NCBI GenBank assembly: GCA_944320785.1
Contig: CALUIR010000005.1
Location: 22,080-86,079, forward strand
DNA: 64,000 nucleotides
DNA from: an uncultured Bacteroidaceae bacterium
GTDB taxonomy: Bacteria > Bacteroidota > Bacteroidia > Bacteroidales > Bacteroidaceae
Direction of reading: 5' to 3'
The position numbers were made by a program, and so were the translations under genes. Positions 1-10,056 of this stretch are shown one piece after another; position 1 is the first letter of the stretch, and every line of letters begins with the position of its first letter. The notes beneath the pieces were generated by a model that did no database searches, was not told where the DNA came from, and saw only the letters and a program-made list of their open reading frames with translations.

Positions 1-425
1 TGTCGCCACACCATCAGGTGGATGGGGGTAGCCAGGATGTTTTCATCTTTGACACGGACGTAGGCCCAGGATTTCCCGTGTTCATCTTTGGCATAGACCG
101 GTTTGGAGTCAGACGGCGTCACGGTGGCAATCAATACGTTTTTCCCCTCTACGGTGTAGTTCTGCATCCGGCATTGGATGGGCGGCACACAATACATTTG
201 GGCGGCGGCCTCTATCATGTAGGCTTCTTCTTCGGAACGTATCCCGGCGATTTTCCCATTGTCTTTTACGCCAATCAAAAGCCTTCCGCCATCAGTATTT
301 GAGAAAGCCGACAACGAACGGGCTATCTTGCAGGCATCTGATATTTCAAATTTGAAGTCTTGTGTCTGGTGTTCGCCCTCGGCAATGAGCTGGTGGATGT
401 ATTGTGCGTCGCTAAAAGTTTTCAT
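1..425 (-). CDS. AlbA_2-domain putative DNA-binding/ATP-binding protein, N-terminal part (runs off window)
   Basis: Partial gene: the open frame begins with ATG at 425 and reads leftward without a stop to the edge of the window (about 141 residues). The visible part starts MKTFSDAQYIHQLIAEGE and contains SLSAFSNTDGGRLLIGVKDNG at about residues 37-57, the hallmark of the AlbA_2 (Schlafen-like) domain. In this family the N-terminal AlbA_2 domain is usually followed by a GHKL-type ATPase-like region and a winged helix; those parts would lie outside the window. The molecular role of the family is not well defined. It is divergent from aroA. A -7-like TACTTTTG sits only 5 nt upstream of the ATG, so either the mRNA is leaderless or that match is fortuitous. 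A decayed C-terminal piece of the same family occurs at 22446-22798. Confidence 0.8.
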   Translation of the reverse strand, partial: MKTFSDAQYIHQLIAEGEHQTQDFKFEISDACKIARSLSAFSNTDGGRLLIGVKDNGKIAGIRSEEEAYMIEAAAQMYCVPPIQCRMQNYTVEGKNVLIATVTPSDSKPVYAKDEHGKSWAYVRVKDENILATPIHLMVWR

Positions 426-497
426 GCGGCAAAAGTATGAATAATTGTTTTGCGCTGAAGAAAGGCGGAATAAAATTTAGGTTTCAATAGAATTCCC

Positions 498-505
498 TAT
501 CTTTG
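498..505 (+). promoter_or_regulatory. Bacteroidetes -7 element for aroA
   Basis: TATCTTTG fits the TAnnTTTG -7 consensus of the Bacteroidetes primary sigma factor and lies about 31 nt before the aroA start. No convincing TTTG -33 box is seen at the expected distance. Confidence 0.55.
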
Positions 506-536
506 CGTAACATAAATTTAGCAATGTACACGGGTT

Positions 537-1769
537 ATGGCACTTGAAATAACTTCTCCTTTGTCAGTGCGGGCTGAGATAGCCTTGCCGTATTCGAAAA
601 GCATCAGCAACCGCGTGCTGCTGATGGATGCCTTGGGCGGCAATAAAAGCGTGCTTTTGAATATTTCGGACTGCGATGACACCTGCGTCATGCGGAGAGC
701 CTTGCGTTCGGAGGGGGCAGTGGCGGATGTCATGGCGGCAGGCACGGCGATGCGCTTCCTTGCTGCTTATTTCGCTGCTACGGGCGGCACGCATCTGTTG
801 ACGGGGACGCAACGCATGCGGCAGCGCCCGATTCATGCTTTGGTGGATGCTTTGCGGGCATTGGGTGCAAAAATTGGTTATGCAGGAAAAGAAGGTTTCC
901 CTCCCTTGCATATTGAAGGGCGGCGGTTGGACGGCGGGTGCCTGCGCATGCCGGGGCATATCAGTTCGCAATACATCTCTGCCTTGCTGATGACGGCTCC
1001 TTGTTTCAAAGAAGGTTTGCGCCTGACGTTGGACGGGGAGATTGTTTCGCGTCCTTATATCGACATGACGATGCGCCTGATGCATGATTTCGGCGTGGCG
1101 GCAAGATGGGAAGGGAAGGATACGATTGTGGTGCCTCCTTCGGCTTACGAGCCGAGGCGTTTCGTGGTGGAGGCGGATTGGTCTGCTGCTTCTTATTGGT
1201 ATGAGGTGGCCGCTTTGGCTGAAGATGCGGAAATCACGTTGTCGGGGTTGTTCGAAGACAGTTGCCAAGGCGACAGCAAAGTGGCGGAACTTTTCCGTGC
1301 GTTGGGCGTGGAGACGCGGTTTGTCCCGGAAGGAGTGGTGCTGAGGAAGCAGGAAACGCGGGTTTCTTCCTGGGAATGCGATTTCACAGCCCAGCCGGAT
1401 TTGGCTCAAACGTTTGTGGTGGCCTGTGCGTTGAAAGGCATCCCGTTCCGTTTCACCGGCTTGCAAAGCCTGCGTATCAAGGAAACCGACCGCATCTCTG
1501 CGCTGGTCAAGGAAATGGGCAAGTTAGGGTATGTCCTCGAATCACAGGGCGATTCGGTGCTGTCGTGGGATGGCAATAGGAGGGGGCTGCTTTCCTCTGC
1601 CGTGCCGGCCATCGACACTTACGAGGACCACCGCATGGCCATGGCTTTCGCTCCGGCATGCCTGAGACTGCCGAAAGTGAGAATCAATGATCCTCATGTG
1701 GTGTCGAAGTCCTATCCTTCGTATTGGGACGATTTGCGGAAGGCCGGTTTTTCCGTCACCGAGGCATGA
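537..1769 (+). CDS. aroA: 3-phosphoshikimate 1-carboxyvinyltransferase (EPSP synthase)
   Basis: Cytosolic enzyme of the shikimate pathway; it transfers the enolpyruvyl group of PEP to shikimate-3-phosphate on the way to chorismate and aromatic amino acids. The 410-residue product is near the family's usual length. Seen: the N-terminal substrate loop LPYSKSISNRVLLMDAL (about 18-34), the GTAMRFLAAY segment (about 68-77), DWSAASYWYEVAAL (about 214-227), RIKETDRISALVKEMG (about 315-330) and the C-terminal DTYEDHRMAMAFA, all typical of EPSP synthases. The family's LPGDKSIS-type loop is present in the PYSKSIS form that is common in Bacteroidetes. It stands alone with its own -7 element and converges with the fimbrillin gene after a 28-bp gap. 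Confidence 0.95.
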   Translation: MALEITSPLSVRAEIALPYSKSISNRVLLMDALGGNKSVLLNISDCDDTCVMRRALRSEGAVADVMAAGTAMRFLAAYFAATGGTHLLTGTQRMRQRPIHALVDALRALGAKIGYAGKEGFPPLHIEGRRLDGGCLRMPGHISSQYISALLMTAPCFKEGLRLTLDGEIVSRPYIDMTMRLMHDFGVAARWEGKDTIVVPPSAYEPRRFVVEADWSAASYWYEVAALAEDAEITLSGLFEDSCQGDSKVAELFRALGVETRFVPEGVVLRKQETRVSSWECDFTAQPDLAQTFVVACALKGIPFRFTGLQSLRIKETDRISALVKEMGKLGYVLESQGDSVLSWDGNRRGLLSSAVPAIDTYEDHRMAMAFAPACLRLPKVRINDPHVVSKSYPSYWDDLRKAGFSVTEA

Positions 1770-1797
1770 TAAGGGCGCCTTTATGCCCGCTGCCTCC

Positions 1798-3612
1798 TCA
1801 TTCCCGGATGCAACGGATGGTGTTGCCTTGGCTTTTCCAAGTTAACATCCTGATGTCTTGGTCGATGCAGTAGGTGCATCCTTGGCCCCACATGTAGGTG
1901 GTGGGGAAGGTATGCGGGGGATATTTGCCGGTTTCGTCGCGGTAGCCTGTCCCTTCGATGGACAGCCCCGTCAGGTTGCTGCTTCCCTCCCGGATGGTAA
2001 TCAGCGAGGTGTCTTCGCCGATGTAAGCGGCAAGGCGGTCCCAGTCATCGCTGCGGGGAACCATCCATCCTTCGGGGGCAATGTCTCCTTGAGCGGCGGC
2101 GTAGGTGTAATAATGATGCCCGTTGTCGGTGCTGTAAGCGGCTTCTGCGTTTTCGATGGCGGTGGTCCACAAGGCTTCGCTTTGGAGGTTGGGAATGCCT
2201 TCGCCATTGTTGAACTGCGTGGCGGCAAGGTTTTCGCTCATCCAGTACTGGGTGCCAATCTTCACGATGCGGTAGGATTTGCCGTCCCTTTCATCGTGAA
2301 GAAAGCAGGGTTCTGCGGTCAGTTCGGCCGTGTTGCTGCCGGAAGGGATGAGGCTGATTCCTCCTTCGTTCATATAGATGACGTTGCTTGCGGCGGAAGT
2401 CCCTTGTTGGTAGTCCACGGTGTTGTTGCCTTCGTCCCATGCGGCTGTTCCTCCATGGATGGGGCTGTCGGAAGGCTGGCCGGTGGAGGCATCGAATATT
2501 TGCGCCACGTATCCTTGCCCGAGGTCGGTTGTCCCATTATGGATGGGATAGACGATGATGGCTTGCGCCGCGCAGGCATTGAGGTATTCTTTGCAGATTT
2601 CGGCCACAGGTTGGTTGCCGTCCATGGCTTTGTAAACGGCAGACTGGCTGAAGTCGGGGACGGAGAAACGATAGTTGCCGTTGTCGTTGTGTTCTTGGAG
2701 TTCTCCTTCCATGTGGCTTTCGTTTTCCCAGTCATCGATTTCCGCTTCCAGGTAGGTTTGGGGTGCGCTGCCTTTCATGGTGAGGGTGTAAGTCTCTTTG
2801 GTGGCGGGGCGGATGGCATGGTCTTCCCCGAAGGTGAAGTTGTATGCCTTGCCGTTGACTTGCATTTGGATGAACGGCTGGTTTCCTTGGATCTCCTGCG
2901 GGATGACAATGGCACGTTTTCCGATCAGTTTGCCATCTGTGACAGTGAGTTCCCCGTATGGAATGATGTCGCTGCGGTTCTCTAAATCGCTGAAGGTTTT
3001 GTCGCTGAGGTTATATTGGCCTTGTGTGCATACTCCTTTCAGGGTGATTACGGGATTTTGCGCCAATAGTTCTTCCGGCGAATTGAAGATGCCTCCGGGA
3101 TTGATTTCGATGTGTATTTCCGCCATTCGGTGCTTGAAAACAAGCGCTACGGCTTCTGTGGAAGGCGTGATGCCGTTTCTTTCCGCCACAAGGAAGTCGG
3201 AATGGGAATAATTGGCTTTTTGGCTTTGGTCGGCAGCGGTCTGGCATTCCATGGTGGAAGAAGATGGCGGCAGGGCATTGTCTGTATAAGGGTAATAGGC
3301 GATGAAGTCGCATGCGTTGCTTGCGGAGGGGTAATAGGAGGTTTGTTCCGGAACCCATGTCCCGTTTAGGTAGGTGAAACGCAGGTTGTCGGCATGGCGT
3401 TCATCGGTTATTGCATTGGGCTGTTGTAGCACGAAGAGGCCTATTTCATCGTTCTCTTCGAAAAGGTTGTCCAAGACTCTTGTCTGTATGCGTGAGCCGG
3501 ATGAGATTTGGATAGGGATTTGCGCATCTTCGGGCGAGAAGCCGGTTGAACTTTTGGAACAAGCCGTGAGAGCCGTGGCCGCGAACAGGAGGATAGTAGC
3601 TGAAGGTTTCAT
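1798..3612 (-). CDS. Fimbrillin-family lipoprotein with C-terminal FISUMP domain
   Basis: Predicted cell-surface lipoprotein of 604 residues. A short signal peptide ends in a lipobox (TALTACSKS, Cys18). Residues about 25-300 resemble the Mfa/fimbrillin-like family (opening QIPIQISSGSRIQTR, with EIGLFVLQ and TAVALVFKHRMAEIHIEI), which builds Bacteroidales fimbriae or acts as accessory pilin. Residues about 440-604 match the FISUMP domain (YRIVKIGTQYWMSENLAA, then GWMVPRSDDWDRL and a final GNTIRCIRE). FISUMP domains are common in secreted Bacteroidetes and Fibrobacter proteins; their function is unknown. Downstream of aspT on the same strand but separated by a strong hairpin, so probably transcribed independently. 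A role in adhesion is inferred. Confidence 0.85.
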   Translation of the reverse strand: MKPSATILLFAATALTACSKSSTGFSPEDAQIPIQISSGSRIQTRVLDNLFEENDEIGLFVLQQPNAITDERHADNLRFTYLNGTWVPEQTSYYPSASNACDFIAYYPYTDNALPPSSSTMECQTAADQSQKANYSHSDFLVAERNGITPSTEAVALVFKHRMAEIHIEINPGGIFNSPEELLAQNPVITLKGVCTQGQYNLSDKTFSDLENRSDIIPYGELTVTDGKLIGKRAIVIPQEIQGNQPFIQMQVNGKAYNFTFGEDHAIRPATKETYTLTMKGSAPQTYLEAEIDDWENESHMEGELQEHNDNGNYRFSVPDFSQSAVYKAMDGNQPVAEICKEYLNACAAQAIIVYPIHNGTTDLGQGYVAQIFDASTGQPSDSPIHGGTAAWDEGNNTVDYQQGTSAASNVIYMNEGGISLIPSGSNTAELTAEPCFLHDERDGKSYRIVKIGTQYWMSENLAATQFNNGEGIPNLQSEALWTTAIENAEAAYSTDNGHHYYTYAAAQGDIAPEGWMVPRSDDWDRLAAYIGEDTSLITIREGSSNLTGLSIEGTGYRDETGKYPPHTFPTTYMWGQGCTYCIDQDIRMLTWKSQGNTIRCIRE

Positions 3613-3648
3613 CTTTTTTGTCTTTTTACGTTTATTGGATAATTCAAA

Positions 3649-3694
3649 GGAAAGGCCTTGCAGTGCCTGCCATAAGGGGGTGCAAAGCCTTTCC
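3649..3694 (-). terminator. Hairpin terminator after the AspT-type transporter gene
   Basis: Arms 3649-3662 and 3681-3694 (GGAAAGGCCTTGCA against TGCAAAGCCTTTCC, one mismatch) enclose an 18-nt loop. On the minus strand it lies 12 nt after the transporter stop and is followed by TTTGAATT, consistent with intrinsic termination. Confidence 0.65.
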
Positions 3695-3705
3695 GGGATA
3701 TTTCC

Positions 3706-5370
3706 CTACATTAGCAACAGGATGATCATCTGCCCCGTCAATATCCTCAGGAACATGGACAAAGGGTAAACGGTAGAGTAGCCTACGGCCGGCGCGTCGC
3801 TTCCGCTTGCTTGGTTGGAATAGGCCAAGGCAGGCGGGTCGGTGGTGCTTCCGGCTATCAATCCCATCAGTATGAAGTAGTTTGTTTTGAAATACAGCCG
3901 TGCGAAGATGCCTACGATGATGAGTGGTATGAAGGTGATCAGGAATCCGATGCCCACGTAGAGCAAGCCATCGCCTTCCACCACGGTTTGCACGAAGTTG
4001 GCGCCTGCTTCGATGCCTACGCTGGCAAGGAACAGGACGATGCCGATTTCGCGTAGCATCAGGTTGGCGCTTTGGGTGGTGTAAGTGACCAGATGCATCT
4101 TCGGCCCGAAGCGTCCGATGAGGATGGCTACCACTAACGGCCCTCCGGCCAAGCCTAACTTGAGCGGTGTGGGCATGCCGGGGAACACGACAGGCAGGCT
4201 TCCTACGAGGATGCCCAAGAAGATGCCGATGAAGATGGTGATGATGTTGGGCTCGTTCAGGCGTTTCAAGGAGTTGCCCAACACGCTTGCCACGCGTTCG
4301 ATGGCTTCTTCCGAGCCGACTACCATGACGCGGTCGCCGACTTGCAGTTCCAGGTTATGGTTGGCGAAAAGATCCATGCCCGCACGGTTGACCCGGGTGA
4401 TATTCACGCCGTACATCGTGCGGAAGTGCAGTTGCCCCAAACGTTTCCCGTTGATTTCGCTCCGGGTGACAAGGATGCGCCGCGACACCAATGGAGAATT
4501 CTTTTGCGCCAAGTCCACATTGATGGGGCGTCCGATGAAAGCCAGTATGGCTTCCTTGTCGGTGTCTGAGCAAACTATGCGCAACTGGTCGCCTTGTTGG
4601 AGGAGGGTTTCGGTCGTAGGGCTTGTGACTTCCCCGTTGTGGCTGATTCGTGAACACACGAACGGGCGGCCTAAGAATTTGCCTACGCATCCCAAGGATT
4701 TCCCGTAAATGGCTTCGTTGTGTACCTCCACATGGAACACGCAAGGCGGGTGGTGCGTTTCCTCAGTTTGTTTGTTCCAGTCTTTTTCCTCCTTGCCGAA
4801 ATTGATGCGGAATATATACCTTATTAATATAATGGATCCAATGATGCCGATTACGCCCAAGGGATAGGCGCAGGCATATCCCAATGCAATCGGGTCGCCC
4901 GTGTAGTTGATTTGCGTCAGGGCTTCCTGCGCGGCGCCGAGCCCCGGCGTGTTGGTAACGGCCCCGCACAGGATGCCGACCATCATCGGCAGGCTGATAC
5001 GCCCGTCCAACAAGTAGTAGGCGGTCAGCATGACCACGACGTTGAGTGCCACGATGCAAAATGCCAGGAAGTTCAGGCTCATCCCTCCTTTCTTGAATGA
5101 GGAAAAGAAGGAGGGGCCTACTTGCAGGCCGATGCAGAACACGAACAGGATGAGCCCGAAGTCGCGGATGAAATGAAGTATCTCCGTGTCACCCGTGAAA
5201 CCGAAATGCCCCATGAGGATGCCCGTGAACAGCACGAATGTGACTCCCAGCGACACGCCGAATATCTTGATTTTACCCAGCATGACGCCAAGGGAGATGA
5301 CAAAGGCGTAGAGGAATACAATGTGGGCCACGGAATCCGGTTTCCATAAAAGATCAAGTATCCAATCCAT
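3706..5370 (-). CDS. AspT/YidE/YbjL-family putative transporter with two TrkA_C (RCK_C) domains
   Basis: Inner-membrane protein of 554 residues with the family's layout: five or six transmembrane helices (about 15-185), two cytosolic TrkA_C domains (about 205-370, with [20 protein letters not shown] starting the second), then a second membrane half (about 375-554). The duplicated signature occurs as [14 protein letters not shown] in the N half and [15 protein letters not shown] in the C half, each followed by [16 protein letters not shown] or [16 protein letters not shown]. Characterised relatives exchange aspartate and alanine; most members, including E. coli YidE and YbjL, have no known substrate, and none can be assigned here. 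A minus-strand -7 box (5412-5419) lies about 41 nt upstream of the start. Confidence 0.88.
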   Translation of the reverse strand: MDWILDLLWKPDSVAHIVFLYAFVISLGVMLGKIKIFGVSLGVTFVLFTGILMGHFGFTGDTEILHFIRDFGLILFVFCIGLQVGPSFFSSFKKGGMSLNFLAFCIVALNVVVMLTAYYLLDGRISLPMMVGILCGAVTNTPGLGAAQEALTQINYTGDPIALGYACAYPLGVIGIIGSIILIRYIFRINFGKEEKDWNKQTEETHHPPCVFHVEVHNEAIYGKSLGCVGKFLGRPFVCSRISHNGEVTSPTTETLLQQGDQLRIVCSDTDKEAILAFIGRPINVDLAQKNSPLVSRRILVTRSEINGKRLGQLHFRTMYGVNITRVNRAGMDLFANHNLELQVGDRVMVVGSEEAIERVASVLGNSLKRLNEPNIITIFIGIFLGILVGSLPVVFPGMPTPLKLGLAGGPLVVAILIGRFGPKMHLVTYTTQSANLMLREIGIVLFLASVGIEAGANFVQTVVEGDGLLYVGIGFLITFIPLIIVGIFARLYFKTNYFILMGLIAGSTTDPPALAYSNQASGSDAPAVGYSTVYPLSMFLRILTGQMIILLLM

Positions 5371-5411
5371 TGTTGTACAGTGATATGTTAAAGATGTTTT
5401 AAGAATAGCCG

Positions 5412-5419
5412 CAAAATTA
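5412..5419 (-). promoter_or_regulatory. -7 element for the AspT-type transporter gene
   Basis: On the minus strand TAATTTTG (TAnnTTTG) with a weak ATTG at -33 (5440-5443) 20 nt away, about 41 nt before the ATG at 5370. Confidence 0.5.
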
Positions 5420-5520
5420 GCTAAACTATTTGAGCTGCCAATCTTTTTTCGAGGATATTTCCTCCCGTGCAGGAATATTCTTCCGTTTTCCTGTGCAGGA
5501 AATCCCGTTCACGCAGGTGG

Positions 5521-5597
5521 AAAGTTCATCTTCAGGTTAAGGATGTGCGTCCTCAGCCTAAGGATACACATCCTCAGGCTAAAGATAAAGAAGTTGG
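5521..5597. repeat. 21-bp palindromic tandem repeat element, copy 1
   Basis: Two full 21-bp units (GGATGTGCGTCCTCAGCCTAA and the unit after it) plus partial units at both ends. Each unit carries a GGATnnnnATCC-type and a CCTnAGGCTAAGG-type inverted repeat. The array opens with GTTCATC and closes with GATAAAGAAGTTGG; the same closing sequence ends copy 3, and copy 2 ends similarly. It lies in the 484-bp gap between the divergent transporter and mutA genes; the rest of that gap (5420-5520 and 5598-5781) holds short GGAAnTCC/CATGC-rich motifs also found beside the other copies, and no gene I can support. Confidence 0.8.
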
Positions 5598-5781
5598 CCG
5601 TATGGGCCGGATTTCTTGGCGGACAAACGGAAGTCCCTGCGTGGGCAAAAAGGGTTTCCCATGCGTGCAGCATGAAGTCCTTGCCGGCGGCAATGGCGAT
5701 GGGAAAGCCGGGAATTGACCATTTGACAGATGTTTCCGTGAAAAAAAAGAGAAAACATGGGGGTGTTAATGCTTAATTGGT

Positions 5782-5789
5782 TATATTTG
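5782..5789 (+). promoter_or_regulatory. -7 element for mutAB
   Basis: TATATTTG, a good TAnnTTTG match, about 65 nt upstream of the mutA ATG. No clear -33 box. Confidence 0.55.
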
Positions 5790-5854
5790 CGTGCTTGCTG
5801 TGAGCAAATGTAAAAGAGGAATTATTAATCTTAATTTATTAATACCAATAGACT

Positions 5855-7720
5855 ATGGCAGATAGTAAAGAAAAACTCTTTTCGGACTTTCCCCCCGTGA
5901 CTACGGAACAGTGGATGGAGAAAGTGGCCGCAGACCTGAAGGGAGCGGACTTCGAGAAGAAATTAGTATGGAGGACCCATGAAGGCTTCAACGTGAAGCC
6001 TTTTTACCGCAAGGAAGATTTGGAAGGCTTGAAGACCACGGATGCCCTTCCCGGTGAATTTCCTTATCTGAGAGGAACCAAGAAAGACAACACTTGGCGC
6101 GTGCGCCAGGACATTGCGGTGGGCGATGCGAAAGAAGCCAACCGGAAGGCATTGGACATCTTGATGAAGGGCGTGGATTCCATCGGCTTCAGCGTGAAAG
6201 CCAAAGACCTGTGCGAAGAATACATTGAGGCTTTGCTGGAAGGCATCTTGCCGGAGAGCGTGGAACTGAATTTTTCCACCTGCCAAGGGCATACGGTGGA
6301 ACTGGCCCGCCTGTTGGTAGCCTATTTCCAGAAAAAGGGATATGATTTAGAGGCATTGAAAGGTTCGGTGAACTATGACCCGATGGACAAGATGCTGAAG
6401 AAGGGAAAAGACCTTTCCGATTTTGCGGCCACGGCCAAGGAACTGGTGGATGCATTGCGCCCTCTTCCCGGTTACAAATGCATCTGCGTGAATGCATTGA
6501 CACTGAGCAATGCGGGTGCTTACATTTTCCAGGAATTGGGTTACGCCTTGGCATGGGGGAATGAATACCTTTCCCAACTGACCGATGCCGGGCTTACGGT
6601 GGATGAGGTTGCCACGAGGATGAAGTTCAATTTCGGCGTAGGATCCAATTATTTCATGGAGATAGCCAAGTTCCGTGCCGCGCGCATGCTGTGGGCAGAC
6701 ATCGTGAAGCAGTACCAGCCGGAGTGCGATGGCGCATGCAAGATGGCGGTGCATGCAGAGACATCTTCTTACAACCTGACTTTGTTTGATTCCTACGTGA
6801 ACCTGCTCCGCACGCAAACCGAAGCCATGAGCGCGGCCTTGGCGGGAGTGGACTCCATCACTGTCACTCCTTTTGACAAAGTGTATGAGGCACCCAATGA
6901 TTTTTCCGAACGGCTTGCCCGCAACCAGCAGTTGCTCTTGAAGGAAGAATCACATTTTGACAAAGTGGCCGACCCGGCTGCAGGCTCTTATTACATAGAA
7001 AACCTCACTGTATCCATTGCCCGCGAGGCATGGAACGTATTCTTGCCTGTGGAGGAAGAAGGCGGCTTCTTGTCTGCCGTGCAGGCCGGGAAGATACAGG
7101 CAGTGGTCAATGAAAGTGGAAAGAAACGGCATGAGGCTGTCTCCAAGCGGAAAGAGATTCTGGTAGGCACGAACCAATATCCTAATTTCAATGAACAGGC
7201 ACAAGGCCGGCAGCCCTTAGGGCATGCTTGCTGTTGCGGCGGGCATAAGGAGCATACTTGCGAGAAACCTTTTGCCACTTTGGACTTTGACCGTGCAGCC
7301 AGCGATTTCGAGCGCCTCCGTTTGCAGACCGAGGCATCCGGCAAACGCCCGAAAGCCTTCATGCTGACCATCGGCAATCTGGTAATGCGCCAAGCGAGGG
7401 CGCAGTTCTCCTGCAATTTCTTTGCTTGCGCAGGCTATGAAGTCATCGACAATCTAGGCTTCCCGACAGTGGAAGAAGGGGTGGAGGCAGCCATGCAGGC
7501 CGGTGCCGACATCGTGGTCCTTTGCTCCAGCGATGACGAATATGCGGAATACGCTGTCCCGGCATACAAAGCCGTGAACGGACGTGCTTTGTTTGTGGTG
7601 GCCGGCGCCCCTCAGTGCATGGATGAACTGAAGAAGGCCGGGATAGAAAACTTCATCCATGTGCGCGTCAACGTGCTGGATACGTTAAAAGAGTTCAACG
7701 TGAAATTAGGTATAAAATAA
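5855..7720 (+). CDS. mutA: Methylmalonyl-CoA mutase small (beta) subunit
   Basis: Partner subunit of the adenosylcobalamin-dependent mutase that interconverts succinyl-CoA and (R)-methylmalonyl-CoA in the succinate-propionate pathway. It is 621 residues long, as expected for the small subunit. Seen: N-terminal [19 protein letters not shown], the TIM-barrel region with [19 protein letters not shown] (about 265-283), and a degenerate C-terminal B12-like Rossmann domain (about 480-621) in which the DxHxxG cobalamin-binding motif of the large subunit is absent, which is normal because this subunit is non-catalytic. A His/Cys-rich linker ([16 protein letters not shown], about 453-468) connects the two domains. 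The stop is followed after 5 nt by mutB, so they are cotranscribed. Confidence 0.95.
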   Translation: MADSKEKLFSDFPPVTTEQWMEKVAADLKGADFEKKLVWRTHEGFNVKPFYRKEDLEGLKTTDALPGEFPYLRGTKKDNTWRVRQDIAVGDAKEANRKALDILMKGVDSIGFSVKAKDLCEEYIEALLEGILPESVELNFSTCQGHTVELARLLVAYFQKKGYDLEALKGSVNYDPMDKMLKKGKDLSDFAATAKELVDALRPLPGYKCICVNALTLSNAGAYIFQELGYALAWGNEYLSQLTDAGLTVDEVATRMKFNFGVGSNYFMEIAKFRAARMLWADIVKQYQPECDGACKMAVHAETSSYNLTLFDSYVNLLRTQTEAMSAALAGVDSITVTPFDKVYEAPNDFSERLARNQQLLLKEESHFDKVADPAAGSYYIENLTVSIAREAWNVFLPVEEEGGFLSAVQAGKIQAVVNESGKKRHEAVSKRKEILVGTNQYPNFNEQAQGRQPLGHACCCGGHKEHTCEKPFATLDFDRAASDFERLRLQTEASGKRPKAFMLTIGNLVMRQARAQFSCNFFACAGYEVIDNLGFPTVEEGVEAAMQAGADIVVLCSSDDEYAEYAVPAYKAVNGRALFVVAGAPQCMDELKKAGIENFIHVRVNVLDTLKEFNVKLGIK

Positions 7721-7725
7721 GAATC

Positions 7726-9873
7726 ATGAGACCGAATTTTAAAAACATAGATATCTGTGCCGGCATTAAGCCCGCCAACGGGTTGGACTGGCAGAAAAAA
7801 AATGGCATCAAAGCCGATTGGGAAACACCGGAACACATTTGCGTGAAGCCTGTGTACACGAAAGAGGATCTGGAGGGCATGGAACATTTGGATTATGCTG
7901 CCGGTGTCCCGCCCTACTTGCGTGGCCCGTATTCTACCATGTACGTGATGCGCCCTTGGACCATCCGCCAGTATGCCGGATTCTCTACGGCTGAGGAGTC
8001 CAATGCTTTCTATCGCCGCAATCTGGCATCCGGGCAAAAGGGTTTGTCTGTCGCATTTGACCTTCCCACGCACCGTGGCTACGACCCCGACAATGAACGT
8101 GTAGTGGGCGATGTGGGAAAGGCAGGCGTTTCCATTTGCTCTTTGGATAACATGAAAGTGTTGTTTGACGGCATTCCCTTGAATAAGATGTCCGTGTCCA
8201 TGACCATGAACGGGGCGGTGCTGCCTGTCATGGCGTTCTACATCAATGCCGGGCTGGAGCAGGGTGCCAAATTGGAAGAGATGGCAGGCACTATCCAGAA
8301 TGACATTTTGAAGGAGTTCATGGTGCGCAACACCTATATTTATCCGCCCGCCTTCTCCATGAAGATTATTTCTGACATATTTGAATATACTTCCAAGAAT
8401 ATGCCGAAGTTCAATTCCATATCCATTTCCGGTTATCACATGCAAGAAGCCGGCGCCACGGCCGACATTGAACTGGCTTACACGTTGGCCGATGGCTTGG
8501 AGTACCTTCGCGCCGGCATTGCAGCCGGTTTGGATATTGATGCTTTCGCGCCGCGCCTTTCTTTCTTTTGGGCCATCGGCACGAATCATTTCATGGAAAT
8601 TGCCAAGATGCGTGCTGCACGCATGTTGTGGGCGAAACTTGTCAAACAGTTCAACCCGAAGAACCCAAAGTCGCTGGCCTTGCGCACGCACTGCCAGACA
8701 TCCGGCTGGTCGTTGACAGAACAAGACCCGTTCAACAACGTGGGGCGTACTTGCATCGAAGCGATGGCGGCTGCTTTGGGGCATACGCAGTCTCTTCATA
8801 CCAATGCTTTGGATGAGGCGATTGCCCTTCCGACTGATTTTTCTGCACGCATTGCCCGCAATACGCAGATTTATATTCAGGAAGAAACGAACGTATGCCG
8901 CAGCGTAGATCCGTGGGGCGGCTCTTATTATGTGGAATCGCTGACGAACGAGATAGCCCACAGCGCTTGGGAACATATCCAGGAAATAGAAAAATTGGGC
9001 GGCATGGCGAAGGCCATCGAGACCGGTATCCCAAAGATGCGCATCGAGGAAGCAGCGGCACGTACGCAGGCCCGTATCGACAGCGGCGCCCAAACCATTG
9101 TCGGCGTTAACAAGTATCGGTTGGAGAAAGAAGCCCCCATCGATATTTTGGAGATTGACAATACGGCCGTCCGGCAGGAACAGGTGGAAAATTTGCGCCG
9201 TTTACGCGAAGGGCGCAACCAAGCGGAAGTTGACAAAGCCTTGGATGCCATCACCGAATGTGTGAAGACCGGCAATGGCAACTTGCTGGAACTGGCAGTG
9301 GAAGCGGCTCGTTTGCGCGCCACATTAGGCGAAATCTCTTATGCATGCGAGAAAGTGGTAGGACGTTATAAAGCAATTATCAGAACAATATCAGGCGTGT
9401 ATTCTTCAGAAAGTAAAACAGATTCGGATTTTGCGAAAGCTTGTGGGTTGACTGAGGCTTTCGCGAAGAAAGAGGGTCGCCGCCCTCGTGTGATGATGGC
9501 CAAAATGGGGCAGGATGGACATGACCGTGGCGCCAAAGTGGTAGCTACCGGCTTTGCAGATTGCGGCTTTGATGTTGACATGGGGCCTTTGTTCCAGACA
9601 CCGGCTGAAGCGGCTCGCGAAGCGGTGGAAAACGATGTCCATGCCATCGGCGTTTCTTCGTTGGCTGCTGGGCATAAGACATTGGTGCCGCAGTTGATTG
9701 CCGAATTGGCCAAATTGGGGAGAGAAGACATTGCGGTGTTCTGTGGCGGAGTGATTCCTCCTCAGGATTACGACTTCTTGTACAGAGCAGGCGTTGCTGC
9801 GATTTTTGGACCTGGCACGTCGGTGGCCAAGTCTGCTTGCCAGGTAATGGATATTTTGCTGGGCAACGAATAA
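7726..9873 (+). CDS. mutB: Methylmalonyl-CoA mutase large (alpha, catalytic) subunit
   Basis: Catalytic 715-residue subunit. The TIM barrel (about 40-550) includes [18 protein letters not shown] (the Tyr involved in radical catalysis lies in RQYAGF), [15 protein letters not shown] and [19 protein letters not shown]. The C-terminal cobalamin-binding domain (about 580-715) shows [19 protein letters not shown], where DGHDRG supplies the axial His, then GVSSLAAGH and [10 protein letters not shown]. Acts in the cytosol with MutA; the direction in a fermenting gut Bacteroidales is most likely succinyl-CoA to methylmalonyl-CoA for propionate formation. Epimerase and decarboxylase genes are not in this window. 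A good terminator follows. Confidence 0.97.
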   Translation: MRPNFKNIDICAGIKPANGLDWQKKNGIKADWETPEHICVKPVYTKEDLEGMEHLDYAAGVPPYLRGPYSTMYVMRPWTIRQYAGFSTAEESNAFYRRNLASGQKGLSVAFDLPTHRGYDPDNERVVGDVGKAGVSICSLDNMKVLFDGIPLNKMSVSMTMNGAVLPVMAFYINAGLEQGAKLEEMAGTIQNDILKEFMVRNTYIYPPAFSMKIISDIFEYTSKNMPKFNSISISGYHMQEAGATADIELAYTLADGLEYLRAGIAAGLDIDAFAPRLSFFWAIGTNHFMEIAKMRAARMLWAKLVKQFNPKNPKSLALRTHCQTSGWSLTEQDPFNNVGRTCIEAMAAALGHTQSLHTNALDEAIALPTDFSARIARNTQIYIQEETNVCRSVDPWGGSYYVESLTNEIAHSAWEHIQEIEKLGGMAKAIETGIPKMRIEEAAARTQARIDSGAQTIVGVNKYRLEKEAPIDILEIDNTAVRQEQVENLRRLREGRNQAEVDKALDAITECVKTGNGNLLELAVEAARLRATLGEISYACEKVVGRYKAIIRTISGVYSSESKTDSDFAKACGLTEAFAKKEGRRPRVMMAKMGQDGHDRGAKVVATGFADCGFDVDMGPLFQTPAEAAREAVENDVHAIGVSSLAAGHKTLVPQLIAELAKLGREDIAVFCGGVIPPQDYDFLYRAGVAAIFGPGTSVAKSACQVMDILLGNE

Positions 9874-9900
9874 TTCGTTTGCTTGGAATATGATGGAAAG

Positions 9901-9926
9901 GGACGTGCCGTTGGCGCGTCCTTTTT
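9901..9926 (+). terminator. Intrinsic terminator after mutAB
   Basis: Nine-base-pair stem (GGACGTGCC with GGCGCGTCC, one G-T pair), GTT loop, then TTTTT, 28 nt past the mutB stop. Confidence 0.8.
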
Positions 9927-9983
9927 GTCGTTTTTTGAAGAAAAATGCATTTTTGTGCTTGCAATATTATAGGTGCTTTCACG

Positions 9984-10014
9984 TTTGTTATACAAAAAGA
10001 ATAGTTTATCTTTG
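9984..10014 (+). promoter_or_regulatory. Promoter of the polysaccharide locus
   Basis: TTTG at 9984-9987 and TATCTTTG at 10007-10014 are separated by 19 nt, a full match to the Bacteroidetes promoter. The predicted transcription start is near 10020, giving a leader of roughly 40 nt before the wza ATG. No phase-variable inverted repeats flank it, so nothing indicates an invertible capsule promoter. Confidence 0.75.
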
Positions 10015-10056
10015 CGGCTAATTTTTAAGTTAAGAACAAGACATAAAAGACAAAGT

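Noticed and set aside
5467-5776. Small protein gene between the transporter and mutAB
   Set aside because: The frame is explained by the 21-bp repeat periodicity and has no convincing start or family similarity.
5790-5854. Cobalamin riboswitch upstream of mutAB
   Set aside because: The leader is about 60 nt, far too short for a B12 riboswitch, and no B12-box-like motif is seen.
7612-9093. 493-codon minus-strand frame opposite mutB
   Set aside because: Antisense to a well-conserved gene with all catalytic motifs.
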